Assembly (NCBI RefSeq): GCF_900111565.1
Contig: NZ_FOIK01000006.1
Location: 164,341 to 228,340, forward strand
Length of the DNA stretch: 64,000 nucleotides
Direction of reading: 5' to 3'
DNA from: Paenibacillus sp. NFR01
GTDB lineage: Bacteria; Bacillota; Bacilli; Paenibacillales; Paenibacillaceae
Position 1 is the stretch's first letter. Every line of letters begins with the position of its first letter. The position numbers were made by a program, and so were the translations under genes. The notes below the pieces were generated by a model. That model was not told the origin of the DNA. It was given only the letters and a program-made list of their open reading frames with translations, and searched no databases. This document shows, in pieces, positions 1 to 6,974 of the stretch.

Positions 1-1501
1 TAACAGCCACCGCGTCCACAACCACACCGCCGCGCACCGCGGACAACGTCACTTCCGTGTAGTGGTCCCGTTCCGTACAGCTATATCCGCCCGAGAGGAA
101 CACGGCGAAATACACGCCGTCCACGCGGCCGAACAACGCCTGCGGCCGCTGCAGCCACTCGCCGCGCGGCAGCACGCCGACCGGATGCGTGTCAACCGGA
201 AGCGAGCTGCCCGAAGGCGCGATCGCCGGCGTGCCCTTCACCGGCGCCGTGAACAGCGCCGCCGTCAGGCTCCGGCGGAACAACACCTCCATATACCGGC
301 TCTGATGACGGGGATCGCCTGCGGTGTATCCGGCGCCCGGGTGGAAAAAATAGAGCCGGTTCACGATGCGTCCGGGGCGAACCGGGAGCGAATAGGCCCA
401 GCGCAGCTGTTCGTTGTCGAACTCCTCCACCCGTTCCCACAGGCCGCCGGCCCCGTAATCCCGCGTCATGTACGCGTACGAGTGCAGCTCGGCCTGCACC
501 GGCCGGCCATCCGCCGCTTTGCGGATCACCCGCTTGACCTCGACAGGCTCGCCCCGGTCCAGCGCAAGCCGGCGGATCTCCTCCGGCACCGGGTAGCACA
601 GCAACCCGGCATACTCCGTCCGCGGCATCGCCTCCGGCAGCGCAAAATCGCCGAACTGCACGTAGTCATGCAGCACGTTGGCATCGCCGGGCACGTCATG
701 TCCGAGGCCGCGGCAATGCGGGCCCGCCCATCCGCCTCCCACATAATAAAGCGCCCGCTGCCGCCACAAATACTGCAGCATCTCTTCCAGCATCCGCCGC
801 AGCTCTTCGTCCGCGTCTCCGACAAGCGACAGTGCGCAGTTGTACGCCTGCACCCAGTGCCAGAACCACGGCAGGCTGCCATATTCCGGCATCCCGTTCT
901 CCTGCACGTAATTCAGCGTAGCCGCGAGACATGCCCGCCCGTCCTCGAACAGCTCCCGGTCGGCGAACAGGCGGCCAAAGATCAGTTTGGCCGCCGTGTA
1001 TTTGGCCTCATGATGGCCGAAGGCCGCCATCGGCTTGCGATAAAAGCCGCTGGCATAGACGTAGGCCAGCGCCCGGTCGAGCAGAATGTCCGTCTGCTCG
1101 CTCAGCATTCCGCCGTATTCCCGGCGGAAATACGCTATCAGGCTGCCCATCAGCTCGGCGGGCAGCTCATGGGGCGGTGCCGCAGCCGGCACCGGCGCCA
1201 GCCCCAGCGGCCAGTGGCCGAGCAGCGGCGTGCCCGGCTGCCGGTTCTGCAGCAGCAGCACCTGCGTCAGCACGCTTTCGGCGGCCGCAGCCGCTTTTTC
1301 ACGGTCAAAGCTCACTGCAAGCTCTGTATCCTTCGCCGCCGCAAACAAATAGGATGCGTAATAAAAATTGTTCCGCACATCGTCGTGAAACCATAAACCG
1401 CCTTCCTGCAGCGGCAGCCCTGCCGCTTTCTCTGCCAACCGCAGAATGATGTCCCGCTGCCGGCTCCAGTGATCCCCGGTTCCTCCGTTTTGTACTGTCA
1501 T
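1..1501 (-). CDS. Hypothetical protein, possible carbohydrate-active enzyme (3' end outside window)
   Basis: The reading frame stays open from an ATG at 1501 to the window edge (500 codons, no stop), so the C-terminus is missing. A good ribosome site (GGAGGA, 7 bases upstream) supports this start. There is no signal peptide or membrane segment at the N-terminus. The sequence is rich in Trp, Tyr, His and Gly, with helical stretches such as LPWFWHWVQAYN around residue 215, compatible with an alpha/alpha-barrel followed by a beta-rich region, as seen in several polysaccharide lyases and glycoside hydrolases. I do not recognise a specific family. It is transcribed divergently from kduI across a 171-base region, so a role with uronate-containing glycans is a reasonable inference from context only. 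Confidence 0.75.
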   Translation of the reverse strand, partial: MTVQNGGTGDHWSRQRDIILRLAEKAAGLPLQEGGLWFHDDVRNNFYYASYLFAAAKDTELAVSFDREKAAAAAESVLTQVLLLQNRQPGTPLLGHWPLGLAPVPAAAPPHELPAELMGSLIAYFRREYGGMLSEQTDILLDRALAYVYASGFYRKPMAAFGHHEAKYTAAKLIFGRLFADRELFEDGRACLAATLNYVQENGMPEYGSLPWFWHWVQAYNCALSLVGDADEELRRMLEEMLQYLWRQRALYYVGGGWAGPHCRGLGHDVPGDANVLHDYVQFGDFALPEAMPRTEYAGLLCYPVPEEIRRLALDRGEPVEVKRVIRKAADGRPVQAELHSYAYMTRDYGAGGLWERVEEFDNEQLRWAYSLPVRPGRIVNRLYFFHPGAGYTAGDPRHQSRYMEVLFRRSLTAALFTAPVKGTPAIAPSGSSLPVDTHPVGVLPRGEWLQRPQALFGRVDGVYFAVFLSGGYSCTERDHYTEVTLSAVRGGVVVDAVAV

Positions 1502-1672
1502 TGTTCATTCCTCCGCTCTTCTCCTATGAAATACACGTTCATTTTATCGCAAATGGCATTATAAATAAACATTAATGAACTTTTAATGGTTGAGATACAC
1601 TTGTAATATGAACATAAATGGAGTAAATTGTACTTAGTTGAACTAATACTTAGGAGAAGGAGACTTTCATCC
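1502..1672. promoter_or_regulatory. Divergent control region of the kduI operon
   Basis: This AT-rich stretch separates the leftward unknown gene from kduI. It contains a perfect 13-base palindrome TTAGTTGAACTAA at 1634-1646, just before the kduI ribosome site (GGAGAAGGAG), and a wider inverted repeat with arms GTTCATT near 1536 and AATGAAC near 1571. These are candidate operators for the DeoR-type regulator encoded downstream. No convincing -35/-10 pair was found. Confidence 0.45.
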
Positions 1673-2506
1673 ATGGAAAGACGTTTTGCTTCCCACCCGA
1701 ACGAAGTCAAGCATTTCGATACCGAGCGGCTGCGCCGCGAGTTTCATGTACCCGTGTTGTTTGCGGCGGATGAGTTGAAGCTTGTGCTGACCCATGAGGA
1801 CCGGATGATCATCGGCGGCGCGCTGCCGGTGAAAGAAACGGTCGCGCTCGCCACTGATCTGAAGGAGCTGGGCGTGACCTATTTTCTCGAGCGCCGCGAG
1901 CTCGGCATTATCAATGTCGGAGGCAAGGGTATTGTTGTCGCGGACGGAACCGAATATGACCTGAACGCGAAGGAATGCCTGTATGTGGGCAAAGGTACGA
2001 AGGAAGTACTGTTCAAGAGCGTGGACAGCACCAGCCCGGCGAAGTTCTATCTGAATTCCGCGCCTGCGCACAAGGAGTATCCGACGGTCAAAGCCACGCT
2101 GGAGACGTCCGAATTCGCCAACCTCGGCGATATCAAGAATTCCAACGAACGCTCGATTCACCGCCTGATTCATGCCAGCGGCATCCAAAGCTGCCAGCTC
2201 GTCATGGGCCTTACGCAGCTCAAGCCGGGCAATATGTGGAACACGATGCCTGCGCATACCCATCCCCGCCGGATGGAGGCTTACTTCTACTTTGAATTGC
2301 CGGAGGATGCCGTCGTCGTGCATCTGATGGGTGAGCCAAGCGAAACCCGCCATATCGTCATGCGCAACGAGGAAGCCGTCGTTTCCCCGAGCTGGTCGAT
2401 CCACAGCGGTGTGGGCACAAGCAATTATACGTTCATCTGGAGCATGGCCGGCGACAATATCCGCTATGACGATATGGACCCCGTTTCCATGAAAGAGTTA
2501 AAATAG
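1673..2506 (+). CDS. kduI: 5-dehydro-4-deoxy-D-glucuronate isomerase
   Basis: KduI interconverts 5-keto-4-deoxyuronate and 2,5-diketo-3-deoxygluconate, a cytosolic step in breakdown of unsaturated uronates released from pectin or other uronic-acid polymers. The 277-residue protein matches the family length (278 in E. coli) along its whole span, with the conserved YFLERRELG, YVGKG, NTMPAHTHPRRMEAYFYF and SPSWSIHSG blocks; the HxH...E cupin residues bind the metal. The start at 1673 has a GGAGAAGGAG ribosome site; an earlier in-frame ATG at 1628 lacks one. It is the first gene of kduI-DeoR-kduD (spacings 36 and 13 bases). Confidence 0.95.
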   Translation: MERRFASHPNEVKHFDTERLRREFHVPVLFAADELKLVLTHEDRMIIGGALPVKETVALATDLKELGVTYFLERRELGIINVGGKGIVVADGTEYDLNAKECLYVGKGTKEVLFKSVDSTSPAKFYLNSAPAHKEYPTVKATLETSEFANLGDIKNSNERSIHRLIHASGIQSCQLVMGLTQLKPGNMWNTMPAHTHPRRMEAYFYFELPEDAVVVHLMGEPSETRHIVMRNEEAVVSPSWSIHSGVGTSNYTFIWSMAGDNIRYDDMDPVSMKELK

Positions 2507-2542
2507 AACCAAAACTGTCTGTGGAAAGCTGAGGAACATCGC

Positions 2543-3319
2543 ATGAACTACGTTAGACGGCACGAGATGATTATGGAAGTCCTGTTAGGCCAAAAAGAGG
2601 TTACAGTCCATGAGCTGAGCGACAAGCTTGGCGTGACGGGAAAAACAATCCGCGAAGACCTGAGCCGGCTGGAGGAGCAAGGCCTCATTCTCCGGGTGCA
2701 CGGCGGCGCGATGCTGGCGCAGAGCGACCAGTTCGGCATTTTGCCATCCCGCGAGCCCCTCTCCACCTTCCCGAAGGAAAAAACGGAAATTGCCCAGCTT
2801 GCGCTGCAGCTCATCGAACCGGACGACATTATTGCCCTGGACGGCGGCAGCACGACGCTGGCCATCGCCCGCGGACTCGGCAATATGCCTCTGACCGTTG
2901 TCACCAACGACCTGTACATCATCAGCGAGCTGGTGCCGAGGGACCACATCCGTCTCGTCATTCCGGGCGGCTACCGGGTGCGCAATACCCTGGCCGGCGC
3001 CGAAGCCGTCGAATACGTGTCCCGTTTGAATATCAAAAAGGCGTTCGTCTCGGCCACCGCCGTTCATATTGAACACGGCTTGTCCGTATATACCGGAGAT
3101 TCGCTTGAATACAAGCAGGCACTTGTCCGGACGGCCCGCAGCGTCTATGCGACCATCGATTCCCACAAGTTCGGCAAAGTTGCGCTTCGCACATTCGCCA
3201 AGCTGAGCGACATCGACCAGCTGTTAACGGACAGCGGCCTTCCCGTCGAGACGGCAGAGCTGTTCCGCACCGCCGGTGCCGACATTCGCTGCGGTCCGGA
3301 TCATTCATTTAATCAATGA
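2543..3319 (+). CDS. DeoR/GlpR-family transcriptional regulator
   Basis: This 258-residue protein has the DeoR layout. An N-terminal winged helix (residues 1-60, with VHELSDKLGVTGKTIREDLSRLE) binds DNA. A C-terminal sugar-phosphate-sensing domain follows, including the DGGSTT motif near residue 96 and the VSATAV/GLSVYT segment that form the ligand pocket. It lies between kduI and kduD, 36 bases after the former and 13 bases before the latter, so it most likely controls this operon in response to a uronate-derived intermediate such as a phosphorylated ketodeoxygluconate. The palindrome at 1634-1646 is a candidate target. The specific effector cannot be read from sequence. Confidence 0.9.
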   Translation: MNYVRRHEMIMEVLLGQKEVTVHELSDKLGVTGKTIREDLSRLEEQGLILRVHGGAMLAQSDQFGILPSREPLSTFPKEKTEIAQLALQLIEPDDIIALDGGSTTLAIARGLGNMPLTVVTNDLYIISELVPRDHIRLVIPGGYRVRNTLAGAEAVEYVSRLNIKKAFVSATAVHIEHGLSVYTGDSLEYKQALVRTARSVYATIDSHKFGKVALRTFAKLSDIDQLLTDSGLPVETAELFRTAGADIRCGPDHSFNQ

Positions 3320-3332
3320 GGAGAGATAGATT

Positions 3333-4088
3333 ATGTCTAATTTGTTCAGTCTTAAGGGTAAAACTGCAATGGTTACCGGCGCCGCGCAGGGCCTGGGCCA
3401 AGGCATCGCCCTGGCGCTCGCCGAAGCCGGCGCTGACCTTGTGTCGGTGTCGCTGACCGCAAGCGGGGAAACCGTGAAGCAGGCCGAAGCGTTTGGCGTC
3501 AAGGGGCTGGGCATCGAAGCCGACCTCGGCAATCACAGCACGCTGCAATCCGTATTTGATCAGGCGCTGGAGCTGACCGGCAAAGTCGACATCCTGGTCA
3601 ACAATGCCGGGATCATCCGCCGCACACCGGCCAAGGACCACAGCGAAAAAGACTGGTTCGACGTCATCAACCTGAACCTGAACACCGTGTTCCTGCTCAG
3701 CCAGATTGCCGGCCGCCACATGCTGGAACGCGGATCGGGCAAAATGATCAATATCTGCTCCATGCTCTCCTACCAGGGCGGCATCAACGTGCCTGGCTAC
3801 ACCGCCTCCAAGCACGGCGTTGCCGGCCTAACCAAAGCGTTCGCCAATGAATGGGCGCAATACGGACTGAACATCAACGCGATTGCCCCGGGCTACATGG
3901 CAACCGAGAACACTGCGCCGATTCGAGGCGACAAGGACCGCACCCAATCCATCACCGACCGCATTCCCGCTGCGCGCTGGGGTACGCCGGAAGATGTGAA
4001 GGGACCGGCGGTGTTCCTCGCTTCCGCCGCTGCCGATTACCTGAACGGCCATGTGCTGTGCGTGGACGGCGGCTGGATGGCGCGTTAA
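3333..4088 (+). CDS. kduD: 2-dehydro-3-deoxy-D-gluconate 5-dehydrogenase (SDR family)
   Basis: KduD reduces 2,5-diketo-3-deoxygluconate, the KduI product, to 2-keto-3-deoxygluconate with NAD(P)H. The 251-residue protein is a classical short-chain dehydrogenase: nucleotide-binding TGAAQGLGQG near residue 16, NNAG near 90, catalytic Ser in the ICSMLSY strand and catalytic YTASK near 155. The ending YLNGHVLCVDGGWMAR is typical. It follows the regulator by 13 bases, shares its operon with kduI, and is followed at once by a strong terminator. Kinase and aldolase genes for the next steps (kdgK, kdgA) are not in the window. Confidence 0.93.
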   Translation: MSNLFSLKGKTAMVTGAAQGLGQGIALALAEAGADLVSVSLTASGETVKQAEAFGVKGLGIEADLGNHSTLQSVFDQALELTGKVDILVNNAGIIRRTPAKDHSEKDWFDVINLNLNTVFLLSQIAGRHMLERGSGKMINICSMLSYQGGINVPGYTASKHGVAGLTKAFANEWAQYGLNINAIAPGYMATENTAPIRGDKDRTQSITDRIPAARWGTPEDVKGPAVFLASAAADYLNGHVLCVDGGWMAR

Positions 4089-4097
4089 ACTTACGCC

Positions 4098-4138
4098 AAA
4101 AAACCGGATGCGGAGATTCTTCTCCGCATCCGGTTTTT
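4098..4138. terminator. Bidirectional intrinsic terminator after kduD and the WG-repeat gene
   Basis: A perfect 17-base-pair stem (AACCGGATGCGGAGA arm, TTCT loop) has a run of A on its left and T on its right, so it can stop convergent transcription from kduD and from the leftward gene ending at 4154. Confidence 0.92.
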
Positions 4139-4153
4139 ATTTGCCTCTGTCTT

Positions 4154-5308
4154 TTATTGTTTCATTAGCGCTGCAGCCTGCGGCCAGACAATCATTCCGC
4201 TGCGGTTCATATACCCCATGATTTCCTCGCGCGAATCCGGAACGAGATAACTGATCACCGCCAATTCGCCGTTAAAGGAGTCAGCCCAATACAACTGCGA
4301 CTTGATCACGAAGCGGCCGGATGTATTGATATAGCCGTATCGCTGCCCCTCGCTGGCCGGAGCCAGACCGCCTTTGAACAGGCCGCCGGCCGTAAAGCCC
4401 TGAATGACTTTAGCCCCCTTCTTGTTGATGTAAAAGGTGACGCCGTTACGTTCAACAAATGCCAGTCCTTCCGAAAACGGCTGTGCCATGCTGAACTGCG
4501 GCTTTAGCAGGTAATTCCCGTTTTTGTCGATATAGCCGTATTTGCCGTTCACATACACGGCCGCCGCTCCATCGGAGAACGGGGTGGCATAAACAAACCG
4601 CGGGGAGATGCGGAGTTTGCCCGTAGCATCGATATACCCGTATTTGCCACCGGCCGTAAGCGCTACGGCTGCCATGCCTTCGGAGAAATCCGATGTGGCG
4701 CTGTAACGGTAAGGGATGACCAGCTCACCCTTTGTGTTGATGTATCCCGAGGCTTTGCCCAGGTTGACCCGCGCCAGACCCTCGGAGAAGGGAAATGCCC
4801 GGTGATAGAGGGGCTGGATGGCCACCTTGCCTTGATTGTCGATATATCCGTAACGGGTCGATGTCGCTCCGTCAGCGGTCTGAACCTGCGCCGTATACAG
4901 CGCCCGGTCGCTATACAAAATCCCGGCGGCTCTCAGCTTGTATTCGAACAGCTTGCTCCCCGCCGAATCGAAATAATATTGCTTTTTGGCAGCAAGATCC
5001 TCAACGTACACCGTACCGCCAGGCTGGCCCGAATATCCGTAACCATCGTACACCGCCTCGATCACAACTTTGCCTTTGCCGTTGATAAAGCCGTATTTAC
5101 CACCCACCTCGACGGGATACAGCTGGTCGGCTGTCTGTTCAGCCAAAGCGGTCGCTCCGGCTGTTTGCGCAGAAGTTACCTTCGCCGCTTGCGCAGGGGT
5201 CGCCCCGGCGGCCTCAGCAGCCAGCGCTTTGTTAAGCGGATGAACCGCCATATTCGTGCCGAACACCATCGTCGTCAATAGAAGGGTTAGAGCCATCTTT
5301 TTAAGCAC
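4154..5308 (-). CDS. Exported WG-repeat protein
   Basis: After a signal peptide (MLKKMALTLLLTTMVFG..., likely cut near ALAAEA) and an Ala/Thr-rich linker, this 384-residue protein carries about seven WG-type repeats of the form KYGYIDxxGKxxIxPxFxxAxPFSEGLAxV. WG repeats form small beta units found in exported proteins of unknown binding function. I chose the GTG at 5308: GAGGAG lies 12 bases upstream and the protein then begins directly with a signal peptide. A longer frame opening at 5545 would add 79 residues of unlikely composition in front of the signal sequence. It stands alone between the kdu operon and a repeat-rich spacer. Role unknown. Confidence 0.85.
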   Translation of the reverse strand: MLKKMALTLLLTTMVFGTNMAVHPLNKALAAEAAGATPAQAAKVTSAQTAGATALAEQTADQLYPVEVGGKYGFINGKGKVVIEAVYDGYGYSGQPGGTVYVEDLAAKKQYYFDSAGSKLFEYKLRAAGILYSDRALYTAQVQTADGATSTRYGYIDNQGKVAIQPLYHRAFPFSEGLARVNLGKASGYINTKGELVIPYRYSATSDFSEGMAAVALTAGGKYGYIDATGKLRISPRFVYATPFSDGAAAVYVNGKYGYIDKNGNYLLKPQFSMAQPFSEGLAFVERNGVTFYINKKGAKVIQGFTAGGLFKGGLAPASEGQRYGYINTSGRFVIKSQLYWADSFNGELAVISYLVPDSREEIMGYMNRSGMIVWPQAAALMKQ

Positions 5309-5498
5309 CTGTTGTCCACGCTCCTCAGCGGCTAATTTCCATTCTTTAGTATAGACAGCCCTTGTACGGGTTTTGTTGTGCCGGGTTGGGAGGAAATTAC
5401 AACAACTTCCCCGCGTGATTATCCGTTCAGCTTGCCATTGTGTGCCCTCTACTAACATTGCATTCCCCCTATTAGAAAAATGCTGCGGCGGCGGTAGT

Positions 5499-5683
5499 CT
5501 TACGGACACCAGAGCCGTTATTTGGCGAAAATGGCCATTATTCACGCACTAACGGACATAGGAGCCGTTATTAAGCGCAAAACGCCTCAAAATCATCCCA
5601 GCAAGGAGGAATAACGGCGCTCAGGTCCGTTAATCTGGGAAATAGTGCATTTTTCCCTGAATAGCGGCGCTCAGGTCCGTTAG
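5499..5683. repeat. Four-copy imperfect palindromic repeat cluster
   Basis: Units of about 24 bases with consensus TAACGGACNNNNGNNCCGTTATT occur at 5499-5523 and 5550-5573 in one orientation and at 5609-5634 and 5660-5683 in the other. Each unit is itself nearly self-complementary (TAACGG ... CCGTTA). Flanks also resemble each other (GCGAAAA after the unit). More copies lie at 20798-20872. Confidence 0.8.
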
Positions 5684-5984
5684 CATCGTAGGCTCCGGAT
5701 TCTATCCTCAAAATCATATACCTATTTACTTTACGCAGCGTGCTGATCCTACGTCCAACCGGCACTCCCTTCTGAAGCATTACTTTCAACACACTGGTTA
5801 CCTCCAACGCCCCTCTCTTTCTGCGATCCACCTACACGTTACCCCTACATTCGCCGTACTTTACTTCTCCCCATCGAACCGGCATGCTTCTCCTACGTTT
5901 AACCGGTACTCCCTCCTTACGCATTACTTCAACACACACAGCTTGCGCTCTACCAAGGCACGGCGCATTCGCCATTCACTCACG
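5684..5984. other. Intergenic spacer with an imperfect direct repeat
   Basis: No credible gene is seen. A segment of about 47 bases beginning CCTACGTCCAACCGGCACTC at 5748-5795 recurs with a few changes at 5892-5938, ending in the shared TTCAACACAC. Function unknown. Confidence 0.55.
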
Positions 5985-6018
5985 AAAAAAAGCCCGGCAG
6001 CCAGATGGCCCCCGGACT
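5985..6018 (-). terminator. Intrinsic terminator of the beta-helix/SurA-like transcription unit
   Basis: On the minus strand a GC-rich hairpin (CCGG...CCGG arms with inner GGCC/GGC pairing) is followed by seven T. It lies just past the stop of the gene ending at 6026, closing the long leftward block. Confidence 0.75.
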
Positions 6019-6025
6019 AAACGCT

Positions 6026-6934
6026 TCACATTGTTATTGCGGCATACACCTGGCGGTCAACAGCAACCTCCGCCTGCCGCACCTGCTCACGGAACCAGCT
6101 AACGTAACGCTGCTTGTTCCATTGCTGCACCAGCGTGTCCCGGACGGTCTCGTAGGCCGGCGGCGCGGCCTGCCCGGCGATGCTGTCCTGATACGCCTGC
6201 TTCAACTCCGTCTCCTCCGGCCCCCCGTCCTGCTCCATCAGCCACGCCAGAAGACCCAGCACCGTGTTCGATACGACATACCGGTAATACGCCGATTCGC
6301 TGTACTCCCGCGGACCGTAGATCACTTCGCCCGCGGCGAGCCGGTCGGCACGCTCCCGGTTCTCCTGCTCCCATGCAGCCAGGAAATCTTCATAGCCCGC
6401 TGGCACGGCCAGCCCTGCCTTTTGCGCGGCCTGCTCCCGCACCCGGTCCTCGACCAGCCGCTGCAGCGTCAACTCCTTCAGCCGCTCCAGCGGAGCTTCG
6501 CCTCCGCACGAAGCGACCCAGAAATCGGCGGCCCCGGGATCGCAGCCCTCCGTCTGTACATAGGCGTCCAGCGCCGCAGCCCGCTGCTCCGGCATCCGGG
6601 CGGCGAATTCCCGCAGCGTAATCGCTGCCCCATTCACCGTGGCGACCACCTGTCGGCTTGCCTCCTGCACCTGCTTGCCCGAGTTCTGACCTTGTCCGCC
6701 CACCTCCCGCTCCCTTGTCGCCTGGCCGCTCACCGCCTGGCTTGCCGCCTGCTCCCCCACAGCCTGCTCGCTTATCGCCCGCTCACCTGCCGCCTCCAAG
6801 GGCACCTTCCCATCCACCGGTGCCAGAGCCGGCGATGGCCCCAAACGCAGTGCCAGCAGCAGCCCGCCAGCCAGCAACGCCATCGCGCCGCCGACTGTAA
6901 AACCCACCCGTTTTCCGCGCCGCCTCCGGCCCAT
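6026..6934 (-). CDS. Membrane-anchored SurA/PrsA-like foldase-type protein
   Basis: The 302-residue protein has an Arg/Lys-rich start, one hydrophobic segment (about residues 12-30) that would anchor or export it, a Gln/Glu/Ala-rich linker, and then a SurA_N-like region beginning VVATVNGAAITLREFAARM near residue 102, the usual entry to SurA/PrsA-type chaperone domains. Later helices (LTLQRLVEDRVREQAAQKAG) fit that fold. No parvulin domain is evident, so isomerase activity should not be assumed. The ATG at 6934 has AAGGAG 8 bases upstream; a GTG at 6943 overlaps that ribosome site. It follows the secreted beta-helix gene by 40 bases and ends the block, so helping export or folding of the neighbouring enzyme is a fair inference. 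Confidence 0.75.
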   Translation of the reverse strand: MGRRRRGKRVGFTVGGAMALLAGGLLLALRLGPSPALAPVDGKVPLEAAGERAISEQAVGEQAASQAVSGQATREREVGGQGQNSGKQVQEASRQVVATVNGAAITLREFAARMPEQRAAALDAYVQTEGCDPGAADFWVASCGGEAPLERLKELTLQRLVEDRVREQAAQKAGLAVPAGYEDFLAAWEQENRERADRLAAGEVIYGPREYSESAYYRYVVSNTVLGLLAWLMEQDGGPEETELKQAYQDSIAGQAAPPAYETVRDTLVQQWNKQRYVSWFREQVRQAEVAVDRQVYAAITM

Positions 6935-6974
6935 CTCCGCCACTCCTTTTTCGCACCTTATTCCTTACTGCCGC

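Noticed and set aside
62..1396. 444-codon rightward open frame
   Set aside because: It is antisense to the partial gene on the other strand; its composition (Arg/Gln/His-rich) is typical of a high-GC shadow and it has no ribosome site.
5571..5831. 86-codon leftward frame
   Set aside because: Its 3' half is made of the palindromic repeat and no ribosome site is present.
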